Notes under the pieces: model-generated
The model's input: only the letters and a program-made list of their open reading frames with translations
Told to the model about the DNA's origin: nothing
Databases searched by the model: none
Program-made: the position numbers and the translations under genes
Source: CAVVXX01 sp963707975
Lineage (GTDB): Bacteria; Pseudomonadota; Alphaproteobacteria; Micropepsales; Micropepsaceae
Reading direction: 5' to 3'
Assembly: GCA_963707975.1 (NCBI GenBank)
Contig: OY970177.1
Coordinates: 2,046,001 to 2,110,000, forward strand
DNA: 64,000 nt
Shown here: positions 30,194-39,443 of the stretch, piece by piece
Layout: the number at the start of each line of letters is the position of its first letter
How positions within the stretch are numbered: the stretch's first letter is position 1

Positions 30194-30255
30194 CGTCATG
30201 GCCGGGCTTGAACCGGCCTTCCACATGGGTGGCCGTCTCGCGGGCGGCCATGACG
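30194..30255. repeat. Intergenic palindrome between ispG and prfA
   Basis: CGTCATGGCCG (30194-30204) and CGGCCATGACG (30245-30255) are perfect 11-bp inverted arms; inside, GGGCTTGAACCGGCC and GTCTCGCGGGC give extra pairing potential. The CATGGCCGGGCTTG core is widespread in alphaproteobacterial, notably Rhizobiales, intergenic regions. It could form the mRNA end of ispG or separate it from prfA. Confidence 0.65.
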
Positions 30256-30278
30256 TATGAAATTAGTAAGATCGAACC

Positions 30279-31362
30279 ATGATTCCCGAAGCCAAACTCG
30301 AACGCGTGCTCGACCGCTTTGCGGCAATCGAAGCGCAAATGAGCCAAGGCGGCGGCGCTGGCGATTTCGTCAAGCTGTCGAAGGAGCACGCGCAGCTGGC
30401 ACCCGTGGCGCAGACCATCCGCGCCTATAAATCAGCGCGCGAACAGCTAGGCCAGACGGAAGCCCTGCTGGCCGATCCCAAGACAGACGCGGATCTTAAA
30501 TCGCTTGCGGCGGACGAGGAAAAACATCTGCGCGAGCGCTTCGTCCGCCTGGAGCACGACGTGAAACTGTTGCTGCTGCCGAAGGATGTGGCGGATTCTT
30601 CTTCTGCCATCGTTGAAATTCGCGCCGGCACCGGCGGGCAGGAGGCGGCGTTGTTTGCGGCCGATCTTTTGAAGATGTACACACGCTATGCGCAGCTTCA
30701 GGGCTGGAAGGCGGAATTGCTGTCGCTTTCCGAGTCCGATCTCGGCGGTGTCAAGGAAGTAGTGCTGGCTGTCGAAGGCGAGGGCGCCTACGCCAAGCTG
30801 AAATTCGAAATCGGGCGTGCATCGCGTCCAACGCGTGCCGGTGACGGAATCATCGGGGCGCATTCACACCTCTGCGGCGACAGTCGCCGTGCTGCCAGAA
30901 CCGGAGGACGTGGACATCGATCTTCACGACAAAGATTTGCGTGTGGACGTCTATCGCGCCAGCGGCGCCGGCGGCCAGCACGTCAACAAGACGGAGAGTG
31001 CTGTTCGCATCACCCATTTGCCCACAGGCATCGCGGTGGCTATGCAGGAGGAAAAGTCGCAGCACAAGAACCGCGCCAAGGCGATGAAGATTCTCAAAGC
31101 GCGCCTGTTCGAGGCCGAGCGCGAGCGTCAGGCGAGCGAACGCGCGGCCGAGCGCAAGGGGTTGGTGGGTTCCGGCGACCGTTCGGAGCGCATCCGCACC
31201 TATAATTTCCCGCAGGGGCGCGTGAGCGACCACCGCATCAACCTCACGCTTTACAAGTTGGACCGCATTCTTTCGGGCGACGATCTTGGCGAAATCATCG
31301 ATGCGCTCGTCACCGAAGATCAGGTAAGCCGGCTCGTCGCCGAAGAAACCGATAACGCGTGA
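30279..31362 (+). CDS. prfA: Peptide chain release factor 1, one frameshift
   Basis: RF1 recognises UAA/UAG and triggers peptide release. The N-terminal domain (MIPEAKLERVLDRFAAIEAQ), GTGGQEAALFAADL, and the catalytic GGQ loop in ASGAGGQHVNKTESAVR are present. The frame changes near 30816 (KLKFEIG into VHRVQRVPVTESSGRIHTSA); removal of one C gives exactly 360 residues, the canonical RF1 length. Programmed frameshifting is known in RF2, not RF1, so this looks like sequence error. It is coupled with prmC by a 4-bp overlap. Confidence 0.94.
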
Positions 31363-32243
31363 CCACGGATATTCTGGAACAGGCTGTCGAGCGCTTGCGT
31401 GCGGCGGGCATCGAAAGCCCGCGGCTGGAGGCGCGCCTTCTGCTGGCGCACGCTATGGGCGTCAGCCAGGAAGACCTCATCGCCGGCCGTGTCGCGCCAG
31501 ATGCAGTCGCGCTTGCGCGGTTTACCGCCGCGGTCGCCCGCCGCGCGGGCCACGAACCATTGGCTTATATCCTGGGAAAACGCGAGTTCTGGAGCCTCGA
31601 ATTTGCCGTGGGGCCGGGCGTCCTTATCCCCCGTCCCGAAAGCGAAACACTTGTCGAAGAGGCAGTGAAGGAGTTCCCAGAGGCCAGCTCGCCTTTGCGT
31701 GTGCTTGATCTCGGCACTGGAACGGGGTGCCTCCTCATCGCGTTTCTAAAGGAACGAAGCCAAGCTCATGGCATTGGTGCAGATATTTCTGATGAAGCCT
31801 TGGGCTGGGCAGGGAAGAATGTTGAGGCTCATGGCATGTCGAATCGCGTGAAGCTCATGCGCGGCAACTGGGCCGATGGCATCGGCGGTATCTTCGATGT
31901 GATCTTCTGCAACCCGCCCTATGTGACAAACGCCGCACGCGCATTGCTGGCGGATGAAATCGCGCATCATGAGCCCGAGATTGCGCTTGCCGGTGGGCCG
32001 GATGGCCTCGATGCATATCGGCAACTGGCCCCGCAAATTCGTGAGCATCTGGCGCCAAACGCCCGCGCCATTGTCGAACTGGGTCAGGGCCAAGCGCTGG
32101 ATGTTGCGGCGATTTTTCGCGCGAACTCGCTTGAAGTGATGCGCGTGGTTCCTGATATGGCACAGATCCCACGCTGCGTCGTGGGGGGCTTCAGCCATGA
32201 GAAGTGCAAAAAAGGGTTGGAATTGGCGACTGGAAGCGGATAG
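31359..32243 (+). CDS. prmC: Release factor glutamine methyltransferase PrmC
   Basis: A 294-residue methyltransferase modifying the Gln of the GGQ motif in release factors. Motif I VLDLGTGTGCLLIAF and the active-site NPPY in FCNPPYV are clear; the N-terminal helical domain (ESPRLEARLLLAHAMG, YILGKREFWSLEF) is typical. Starts with GTG at 31359, overlapping the prfA TGA by 4 bp, fitting its role on that product. Confidence 0.94.
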   Translation: MTTDILEQAVERLRAAGIESPRLEARLLLAHAMGVSQEDLIAGRVAPDAVALARFTAAVARRAGHEPLAYILGKREFWSLEFAVGPGVLIPRPESETLVEEAVKEFPEASSPLRVLDLGTGTGCLLIAFLKERSQAHGIGADISDEALGWAGKNVEAHGMSNRVKLMRGNWADGIGGIFDVIFCNPPYVTNAARALLADEIAHHEPEIALAGGPDGLDAYRQLAPQIREHLAPNARAIVELGQGQALDVAAIFRANSLEVMRVVPDMAQIPRCVVGGFSHEKCKKGLELATGSG

Positions 32244-32423
32244 TTTCCTGTCTTGAGGGACGCGAAAAAGAGCCCCATCCGGAATAACCCCAGGCTAAGG
32301 CCAGCGGTATCGGACGGGAAAGGGCACTGGGGGGTGCTGCTCTACGCGAAACGAGAGTTCGGACAACGCGCGATTTGAAGTTGGACCGCCCAGCGCGTCT
32401 GTGCAGCGCAACACAGCGTTGGC

Positions 32424-32443
32424 CCGCATGATTTTTCATGCGG
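32424..32443. promoter_or_regulatory. Hairpin in the leader upstream of the DUF4167 gene
   Basis: CCGCATGA and TCATGCGG form a perfect 8-bp stem around TTTT. It lies in the 262-bp gap between prmC and the DUF4167 gene, 62 bp before the start codon. There is no T-run after it, so it is not a standard terminator. The rest of the gap shows no gene; a leader RNA structure is possible but unproven. Confidence 0.35.
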
Positions 32444-32505
32444 CAGCGCCTTGGAGCGCAGGCGGAAGATGAGTTCTGAAACCTGGTAAGGGAATTGAGG
32501 AGCTA

Positions 32506-33036
32506 ATGAAACGCTCACGCGGACGCGGCCGACGGGGACCGCCCAACAATCAAGGCCATAGCCACGGCCACAATCGGCCTTTCGACAGCGCTGGCCCGGA
32601 AATAAAAATTCGCGGCACAGCAGCAAATATCTACGAAAAATACCTGCAGCTCGCGCGCGATGCTGGCTCGGCCGGCGACCGCGTGGCGCAGGAGAATTAT
32701 CTTCAACATGCAGAGCACTATTACCGCATCATGATGGCCAACCAGACCCAGTATCAGCAATCGGGGCAAGGCCAGGGCCAGGGTGGCCAGTCTCAGGGTT
32801 ATCAGCCACAAGGGAACCCGCAGGCAAACCAGCAGGGCAATTCGCAGGGAAATCAGCAAGGCAATTACCAGCAGCCCTATAACAACAGCCAGGGTGGCGG
32901 CGATGGGCGCGGCCCCAATGGGCCGCAGCCACAGCCTTACCCTCAGTCCCAGCCCGTGCCAGGCCCCTCCTTCACGCTCAATGACGAAGGCGACGAGGCC
33001 GAGGAAAACGAAGCCGACGAGGCGACAGCCACTTAG
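32506..33036 (+). CDS. DUF4167 domain-containing protein
   Basis: A 176-residue protein. The N-terminal half is the DUF4167 domain (basic RGRGRRG stretch, then IKIRGTAANIYEKYLQLARD and NYLQHAEHYYRIMMANQ). The second half is low complexity, rich in Gln, Gly, Asn and Pro, ending with an acidic Glu/Asp tail, so it is probably disordered. The basic start suggests RNA or ribosome binding but the function is unknown. Good GAGGAG site before ATG 32506. Often found upstream of clpB in this class. Confidence 0.85.
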   Translation: MKRSRGRGRRGPPNNQGHSHGHNRPFDSAGPEIKIRGTAANIYEKYLQLARDAGSAGDRVAQENYLQHAEHYYRIMMANQTQYQQSGQGQGQGGQSQGYQPQGNPQANQQGNSQGNQQGNYQQPYNNSQGGGDGRGPNGPQPQPYPQSQPVPGPSFTLNDEGDEAEENEADEATAT

Positions 33037-33164
33037 GCGATACCCCTTGTCCCGTCTCAACTAAACGCCACATAAAGCATGGCGCGGCGCCTAAAGGGCC
33101 GTGCCTATACCGGCGGTTGCTCTGTGCCTGAAGGGGCGGGGCGGGCGCGCGAGGAGTGGCGAAT

Positions 33165-35798
33165 ATGGAGTTCGAGAAATTCACCGAGCGGGCGCGCGGA
33201 TTTGTGCAGGCGGCCCAAGGCCTTGCCCTGCGCTCCAGCCACCAGCGGTTCACCCCTGAGCATTTGCTGAAGGTGCTGCTGGACGATGAAGAGGGCCTGG
33301 CCGCGCGGCCGATCCAGTCGGCGGGCGGCAGGCCGGATGAGGCGTTGCGGCAAACGGAAGCCTCGCTGACCCGCATGCCGCGCGTGGAAGGCTCCGGCGC
33401 ACAGGTTTATCTCGCGCCAGAGACAGCCAAGCTGTTCGACAGCGCTGAACAATTGGCCAAAAAGGCGGGCGATAGTTTTGTCACGGCCGAGCGATTGCTT
33501 TTGGCAATCGCCATGCAGCCGAACACGGATGCATCTAAGGCGCTGAAAGCGGCGGGCGTAAGCCCACAGAGTTTGAACGCCGCCATCAACAATCTGCGCA
33601 AGGGCCGCACGGCCAATTCCGCCACCGCCGAGAATGCCTATGACGCGCTCAAGAAATATGCGCGCGACCTGACCGAAGCCGCGCGCACCGGCAAGCTCGA
33701 CCCCGTCATCGGGCGGGACGAGGAAATCCGCCGCACCATCCAGGTCCTCTCGCGCCGCACCAAAAACAATCCTGTGCTCATCGGCGAGCCGGGCGTTGGA
33801 AAGACGGCGATTGTCGAGGGGCTCGCGCTCCGCATCGTCAATGGCGATGTGCCCGAAAGTCTGCGCGACAAGCGGCTGATGGCGCTCGACATGGGCGCGC
33901 TGGTCGCTGGCGCCAAGTACCGCGGCGAGTTCGAGGAGCGGCTGAAGGCGGTGTTGTCCGAAATCACCGCGACGGGCGGGCAGATAATTCTCTTCATCGA
34001 CGAGATGCACACCATCGTGGGCGCCGGCCGCGCCGAAGGTTCGATGGATGCATCCAATCTGCTAAAGCCAGCGCTCGCGCGCGGCGAGTTGCATTGCATT
34101 GGCGCCACCACGCTCGACGAATACAAGAAGCATGTGGAGAAGGACGCGGCGCTGGCTCGCCGCTTCCAGCCGGTGTTCGTCTCCGAGCCCACGGTCGAGG
34201 ACACCATTTCGATTTTGCGCGGACTGAAAGAGAAATACGAAGTCCATCACGGCGTGCGCATTACCGATGCAGCCATCGTGGCGGCCGCCACGCTGTCGCA
34301 CCGCTACATCACCGACCGTTTCCTGCCCGATAAGGCGATCGATCTGATGGACGAGGCGGCAAGTCGCCTGCGCATGCAGGTGGATTCGAAGCCAGAGGAG
34401 TTGGACGAACTCGACCGACGTCTGATCCAGCTCAAGATCGAGCGCGAGGCTCTGAAAAAGGAAACCGACAAGGCGTCGAAAGATCGCTTGCAAAAGCTGG
34501 AAGGCGAGCTGGCGGAGTTGGAAGAAAAATCGTCCGCCATGACCGCGCGTTGGAACGAGGAAAAGAAGGCTCTGCACAGCGTGCAGAAGCTGAAGGAACA
34601 GCTCGATGCCGCGCGCCAGGAACTGGAAATCGCGCAGCGCAAGGGCGATCTGGGCCGCGCAGGCGAGCTAACCTATGGCGTTATTCCCGATTTGGATAAA
34701 AAGCTCAAAGACGCCGAAAGCAAAGGCGACCGCCGCCTCGTCAACGAAGCGGTGACGCCCGAGCACATCGCCGCCGTGGTCTCGCGCTGGACCGGCATTC
34801 CGGTCGAGAAAATGCTGGAAGGCGAGCGCGAAAAGCTGCTTCACATGGAAGAGGCGTTGGAAAAACGCGTGGTCGGCCAGAATGAAGCTGTCCGCGCGGT
34901 GTCGAACGCCGTGCGCCGCTCGCGCGCCGGCCTGCAGGATCCCAACCGGCCCATTGGCTCGTTTCTGTTCCTTGGCCCCACCGGCGTCGGCAAAACCGAA
35001 CTCACCAAGGCGCTGGCCGCGTTCCTGTTCGACGACGACAGCGCCATGGTGCGCGTCGACATGAGCGAATTCATGGAGAAGCATTCTGTGGCCCGCCTGA
35101 TCGGCGCGCCGCCGGGTTATGTGGGTTACGAGGAAGGCGGCGTGCTCACCGAAGCGGTGCGCAGGCGGCCCTATCAGGTCATCCTGTTCGACGAAGTCGA
35201 AAAGGCGCATCAGGACGTGTTCAATGTCCTGCTTCAGGTGCTGGACGACGGGAGGCTGACCGACGGGCAGGGCCGCACGGTCGATTTCCGCAACACGCTG
35301 ATCATTCTCACTTCGAATCTTGGTGCCGAGTTTCTTGCAGCCCAGCCCGAGGGCGAGGATTCCACCGCCGTGCGTTCGCAGGTGATGGGCGCGGTGCGCG
35401 CGCATTTCCGGCCTGAATTCCTCAACCGGCTTGACGAAATCATCCTCTTCCATCGCCTCACCCGCGACCAGATGGACCGCATCGTCGACATCCAGATCGA
35501 GCGGCTGGCGGCGCTGATCAAAGACCGGAAAATTACGCTTCATCTCGATGCCAAGGCGAAGGCGTGGCTTGCGCGCGCGGGTTACGATCCTGTCTACGGC
35601 GCAAGGCCCCTGAAGCGCGTCATCCAGCGCAGGCTGCAAGACCCGTTGGCGGAGCTGATCCTGCAAGGCAAGATCAAGGACGGAGACAAGATCCAGGCCT
35701 CGGCCGGCAAACACGGGCTGATCATCAATGGCACTGAGTTCGCGGGCACCAAAGACGAACTTGAATTCGCCGCCGCGCCCAGCAGCGCCATTCACTGA
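33165..35798 (+). CDS. clpB: ATP-dependent disaggregase ClpB
   Basis: An 877-residue Hsp100 chaperone that rescues aggregated proteins with DnaK. N-domain (MEFEKFTERARGFVQAAQGL), first AAA+ with Walker A GEPGVGKTAIVEG, coiled-coil middle domain (about 400-530, LDELDRRLIQLKIEREALKK) and second AAA+ with GPTGVGKTELTKALA. ATG 33165 is chosen, 8 bp after a GAGGAG site; an in-frame GTG at 33156 would add three residues. Single gene, stress regulation not visible from sequence. Confidence 0.96.
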   Translation: MEFEKFTERARGFVQAAQGLALRSSHQRFTPEHLLKVLLDDEEGLAARPIQSAGGRPDEALRQTEASLTRMPRVEGSGAQVYLAPETAKLFDSAEQLAKKAGDSFVTAERLLLAIAMQPNTDASKALKAAGVSPQSLNAAINNLRKGRTANSATAENAYDALKKYARDLTEAARTGKLDPVIGRDEEIRRTIQVLSRRTKNNPVLIGEPGVGKTAIVEGLALRIVNGDVPESLRDKRLMALDMGALVAGAKYRGEFEERLKAVLSEITATGGQIILFIDEMHTIVGAGRAEGSMDASNLLKPALARGELHCIGATTLDEYKKHVEKDAALARRFQPVFVSEPTVEDTISILRGLKEKYEVHHGVRITDAAIVAAATLSHRYITDRFLPDKAIDLMDEAASRLRMQVDSKPEELDELDRRLIQLKIEREALKKETDKASKDRLQKLEGELAELEEKSSAMTARWNEEKKALHSVQKLKEQLDAARQELEIAQRKGDLGRAGELTYGVIPDLDKKLKDAESKGDRRLVNEAVTPEHIAAVVSRWTGIPVEKMLEGEREKLLHMEEALEKRVVGQNEAVRAVSNAVRRSRAGLQDPNRPIGSFLFLGPTGVGKTELTKALAAFLFDDDSAMVRVDMSEFMEKHSVARLIGAPPGYVGYEEGGVLTEAVRRRPYQVILFDEVEKAHQDVFNVLLQVLDDGRLTDGQGRTVDFRNTLIILTSNLGAEFLAAQPEGEDSTAVRSQVMGAVRAHFRPEFLNRLDEIILFHRLTRDQMDRIVDIQIERLAALIKDRKITLHLDAKAKAWLARAGYDPVYGARPLKRVIQRRLQDPLAELILQGKIKDGDKIQASAGKHGLIINGTEFAGTKDELEFAAAPSSAIH

Positions 35799-35858
35799 TC
35801 GAGGGGACAGCGTGAGGAAAATCGGGGGCTGTCGGCCACGAAGCTGATCGGCGGAGGG

Positions 35859-36653
35859 TTGGCCAATGCCGCCCGGCTGCTGACTCTGCCATTCGGCGTT
35901 TACGGTGCGCGTATTGCCGCCCATGCGGCCAGCAAGCTAGCGTCCATCATCACCATTCGCACGCCGCGCGGGCTGGTCCGTTATTCCGGCATATCTTCCA
36001 ATGTCGTGAGGCACGCCTCGCAGATGCTCACGCGCGAGGCAGACACGATCGCCTGGCTCGAAGAATATGTGCGGCCCGGCGACCATCTGTCGGATGTCGG
36101 CGCGAATATCGGCATTTATTCCATCTATGCCTGCCTTTGCCACGGCGTGACGGCCACGGCGTTCGAGCCGGTAGCAGGAAATTTCCAAGTGCTGACGCAG
36201 GCGGTGATCCAGAACATATTTGGCGAACGCATAACGCCGCTGGCGTTGGGGCTGTCGGACAGAACGGGACTGGCGACAATGTATTTGCTTGAAACCGCTC
36301 CTGGCACTGGTCTTCACGCGCTGGATAGACCGCAAAACGTGCGTGGACGTTTCATGTCGGAGGCATCGATTACCGTACCCGTCATGCGCGGCGAGGACGT
36401 GATCAAACAATTAGGCACCCGCACGCCCACGCATGTGAAAATCGACGTCGATGGGCATGAAGTCCAAGTTTTGGAAGGCTTGCGCGGTGTTCTTCCTCAA
36501 GTGCGCACGGTCTGGATTGAGATGACCGCCGACGCCGACGCCTCGGGCGATAAAGCGCGCATCGAACCATTGCTGCTTGGGATGGGTTTTGAACGCGGCG
36601 CGCTGCTTTCAGTACCGAAGGGCGAAAACCAGCTTTACCTTAGGCGCGGTTAG
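35859..36653 (+). CDS. FkbM family SAM-dependent methyltransferase
   Basis: About 264 residues. FkbM-type features: LREADTIAWLEE-like entry (TREADTIAWLEEYVRPGD), motif I LSDVGANIGIYSIYA, ATAFEPVAGNFQVL, and the family-typical VKIDVDGHEVQVLEGLRGVL. These enzymes O-methylate sugars or small metabolites; the substrate is unknown. The start is uncertain: TTG 35859 is the first usable codon, but sequence with coding character (SATKLIGGG) extends upstream in frame without ATG/GTG, so a single missing base after a GTG at 35812 is possible. Confidence 0.8.
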   Translation: MANAARLLTLPFGVYGARIAAHAASKLASIITIRTPRGLVRYSGISSNVVRHASQMLTREADTIAWLEEYVRPGDHLSDVGANIGIYSIYACLCHGVTATAFEPVAGNFQVLTQAVIQNIFGERITPLALGLSDRTGLATMYLLETAPGTGLHALDRPQNVRGRFMSEASITVPVMRGEDVIKQLGTRTPTHVKIDVDGHEVQVLEGLRGVLPQVRTVWIEMTADADASGDKARIEPLLLGMGFERGALLSVPKGENQLYLRRG

Positions 36654-36657
36654 CAGC

Positions 36658-38268
36658 TTACTGATCTCTGCGCAAATCGTCGGCTTCCGCCACGCTCTTC
36701 TGCAGTGGGAGGGAGGCTTCGAGTTCGTCCGTTTGCGCGCGCTCGGCCAGGAAGGTTTTCAATTCCTTGCCCTGCAATTGCTGTCCGCCCGCCACCTTCA
36801 CCTTCATCGGATTGACCTGCACGTTGTTGATACGGATTTCATAATGCAGATGCGGGCCCGTTGCTTCGCCCGTTGCGCCCACATAGGCGATCGTCTGGCC
36901 CTGGCGAACGCGCATGCCCGGATGAATGCCGCTGGCAAAGCGCAGCAGATGGGCATAGGCGGTGGAATAACCATTGCCGTGATTGACGAGCACGAAATTT
37001 CCATAGCCGCTTTGGACGCCGGCAAACGTCACGGTGCCGGAACCCGCCGCCATCACCGGCGTGCCGGTGGGCGCCGCGAAATCGATGCCTTTATGCATTC
37101 TGGTGTAGCCCAGGATCGGATGCATGCGCATGCCGAAGCCGGACGTGATGCGCGCGCCGTCAACGGGCGTTTTCATCAGCATGCTTTTTGGGCTGCGGCC
37201 GAAGGCGTCGAAATATTGGACGCCATCCTGCGTTTCGAAACGATAGAGCGTGTCTCTCTTTCCATCGAGGATCATGGTCGCGGCGACGATGTCGCCGTCT
37301 TTCGCGATCTCGCCTTCGGGCGTGTAAAAGCCGTTGTAGAGAACTTCGAAACTGTCGCCCGGATGCACGTCGCGCTGGAAGTCGACCGTGTAGGAAAACA
37401 TATGAATCATCTCGACCACGACGTCGGCGGGTATGCCGGCCTGCATCGCCGCAAGATAAAGGCTTGAATCGATGGTCGCCGCCGCGTGACGGTAATGGGC
37501 TTCGAGCTTCTTCTGGATGTCTTCCGCCATGAAACTGCCTTCGGCGGTGCGGCGGATAACAATCTGATGATCGACGGAGGGCGAGAAAGAAAGCGCAAGA
37601 AGACGGACGGGTGTAGTGCTTTCTGCGTTCGCCGCCTGGTTTCCCGGCCAGCCGAAAGTGGCGCTCACGGTCTGGCCTGCGCGCAGATAACGCAAGGGAT
37701 ATACGGGCTGCATCGCGTTGACGACCGCTTGTGCGTCACCGGCGGCAACGCCCGCATCGGTCAGCACGTCGGCAAGGCTGTCGCCCGCATCGACAGCCAG
37801 CTTGCGGACTTCTACATTCGGCATATCTGGCGTGGCGACGCCGACCTGTTCGGTGGCAAGCGTGTTGTCGAGGCTTTCGTCATCGGCCCCGCTGGGCGCG
37901 GACTTCTTGACCGTCTGGCTCATCACCATCTTGCCCGCGTCTTCGGAAGCTATTCCCGGCGTGGGACTTTCGCCGGACAGGCGCACCAGAAGCTCGTATG
38001 GCAGGGCGGCCTGTTCGCGCCTGGGCGCAAAGGCCTGCGCATTGGAAGGTGGTGCCGCCGACAAGGCAAGCCAGGCAACGGTCCCGGCAATCGAGGCGGT
38101 AAGGGTGGTGGAAACCAGGGCCCAGCGGCCATCGGTCGAAGCGAGCGTGTCGCACGCGGCCACCGCCGCCACCCGCAGCTCGCCAAATCCTGCACCCCAT
38201 CTCGACAACGCGTTACGGATCAAGCGTCGGTTTCCTACGGATATGTGCGCCGCCAGCCGGCCGCACAT
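36658..38268 (-). CDS. M23 family peptidoglycan endopeptidase, membrane-anchored
   Basis: A 536-residue protein. One N-terminal membrane segment (about residues 50-70, LVSTTLTASIAGTVAWLALS), a central region with LysM/OapA-like character (DAGDSLADVLTDAGVAAGDA), and a C-terminal LytM domain whose zinc ligands are in MHKGIDFAAPTGTPV and GPHLHYEIR. It likely cleaves peptidoglycan cross-links during growth or division. Length and order match the common alphaproteobacterial DD-metalloendopeptidase. Converges with the FkbM gene. Confidence 0.9.
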   Translation of the reverse strand: MCGRLAAHISVGNRRLIRNALSRWGAGFGELRVAAVAACDTLASTDGRWALVSTTLTASIAGTVAWLALSAAPPSNAQAFAPRREQAALPYELLVRLSGESPTPGIASEDAGKMVMSQTVKKSAPSGADDESLDNTLATEQVGVATPDMPNVEVRKLAVDAGDSLADVLTDAGVAAGDAQAVVNAMQPVYPLRYLRAGQTVSATFGWPGNQAANAESTTPVRLLALSFSPSVDHQIVIRRTAEGSFMAEDIQKKLEAHYRHAAATIDSSLYLAAMQAGIPADVVVEMIHMFSYTVDFQRDVHPGDSFEVLYNGFYTPEGEIAKDGDIVAATMILDGKRDTLYRFETQDGVQYFDAFGRSPKSMLMKTPVDGARITSGFGMRMHPILGYTRMHKGIDFAAPTGTPVMAAGSGTVTFAGVQSGYGNFVLVNHGNGYSTAYAHLLRFASGIHPGMRVRQGQTIAYVGATGEATGPHLHYEIRINNVQVNPMKVKVAGGQQLQGKELKTFLAERAQTDELEASLPLQKSVAEADDLRRDQ

Positions 38269-38434
38269 TTATTCGTATCGAAAATGGCAAAAAACCCCGA
38301 AATCCCGTTCCTGACAGGAATTTAGGCTGTGCATATTTCAGCCATAGTATACCCCCGTCAATCGTTACATTGGCGTTAACGATAATTGTCCCAGAAAGGG
38401 ACTGGAAAAATTGAATATGAACGATTTGCGAAAT

Positions 38435-38473
38435 GGGGGAAGCCCGTGCGCCCCGTTAAGGCGGGCCTCCCCC
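38435..38473. terminator. Hairpin downstream of the HAAS-domain gene
   Basis: GGGGGAAGCCCG (38435-38446) and CGGGCCTCCCCC (38462-38473) are inverted arms with one mismatch around a 15-bp loop. It lies about 23 bp after the stop of the minus-strand HAAS gene. On the minus strand the following sequence has only a scattered T-rich stretch, so an intrinsic terminator is plausible but not perfect; a REP-like element is the alternative. Confidence 0.5.
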
Positions 38474-38495
38474 GGTAAGTTCGCAATATGAAGGT

Positions 38496-39443
38496 TTAAA
38501 GACGAACCAGCAGCACTTCCGCGATTCGGCCATGGATCCAGCCGATGGCGCGCGCGATATGCAGCGTGACGAACAGCAGCAGCAGACCGAAGATGAAAAG
38601 CACGACCAAGCCGGGCGCGGTGTTCAGGAAGTGGTGCAGCCACTGAATGGCGTCCATTCCGTTGATCGTGCCCAAGTCCGATGTCACGTCGCTGTCCATG
38701 TTGATGAGATCCTGCCCCGTGATGAGGCTGTGCACGGAACCGGCCATGGAGGCCACGGATGTCGTCAGGAACGTCGTCGCAACGGTGAAATAGGCGACGC
38801 CCAGTGGCAGCATCAGCAGGAAATAGGCCATGGACGACCAGGTGCGGACGTCGGCCAGCGCGGCCTTGATCCGCTTCCACACAGTTTCGTCCTCGGCATG
38901 TTCGGGCGGCAGGCGCCTCGGCATGCGCACGCCCAGCAGTCCTTCCACAATGCGGCCCTCAACCAGCGACAACACCCGGATCGAGCCGATGAACAGCAGC
39001 GCAAACGGGATGCCGATGATCAGGATCATGAAGCCGAGCGAGAGCGACAGCCCGGTCACGGTCCAGGTGAAATAGAAAATGCCGAGCGCAATCGACAGCA
39101 GCATGTAAATGAGAGCGCTATACGCGCGCGGATCGACAATGACGCCGAAGAACCCGTCGTGTTTGGAGGGCTCTTCTTCACTGCGGGGAAACGGCCCCGC
39201 GCCTGCCAAGACCTGTTCCATTGAGCGATACTCCTCTGCGATTTCCCCTGGGGTGCCATAGTTCTCGATCACTGCGGCGAGAACGTCCGCTTCAGATTTG
39301 GTTGGGTTTTGCGCGAGTTCGTTGCGCAAATGCTCTTCGGCGTCCGACAGCGCATCACGAATGAGCGCGGGCGGCGCATTGCCGAAGGCGGCTTTGAGCG
39401 CGGCGAGATAGGCGTCAACGGTTGTAAGGGTGCTGGCGCTCAT
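38496..39443 (-). CDS. HAAS-domain membrane protein (putative sensor)
   Basis: A 315-residue protein. The N-terminal HAAS domain (about residues 5-80: TVDAYLAALKAAFGNAPPAL, EEHLRNELAQNPTKSEADVL, YGTPGEIAEEYRSME) precedes four or more membrane helices (IYMLLSIALGIFYFTWTVTG, GFMILIIGIPFALLFIGSI and others). HAAS proteins are commonly encoded with a PadR repressor and regulate membrane or stress functions. ATG 39443 overlaps the padR stop by 4 bp. Confidence 0.8.
   Translation of the reverse strand: MSASTLTTVDAYLAALKAAFGNAPPALIRDALSDAEEHLRNELAQNPTKSEADVLAAVIENYGTPGEIAEEYRSMEQVLAGAGPFPRSEEEPSKHDGFFGVIVDPRAYSALIYMLLSIALGIFYFTWTVTGLSLSLGFMILIIGIPFALLFIGSIRVLSLVEGRIVEGLLGVRMPRRLPPEHAEDETVWKRIKAALADVRTWSSMAYFLLMLPLGVAYFTVATTFLTTSVASMAGSVHSLITGQDLINMDSDVTSDLGTINGMDAIQWLHHFLNTAPGLVVLFIFGLLLLFVTLHIARAIGWIHGRIAEVLLVRL

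Noticed and set aside
34668..35924. A 418-codon open frame antisense to clpB
   Set aside because: It is the mirror of highly conserved ClpB sequence; GC-rich genes commonly leave long open antisense frames. No start context or family.
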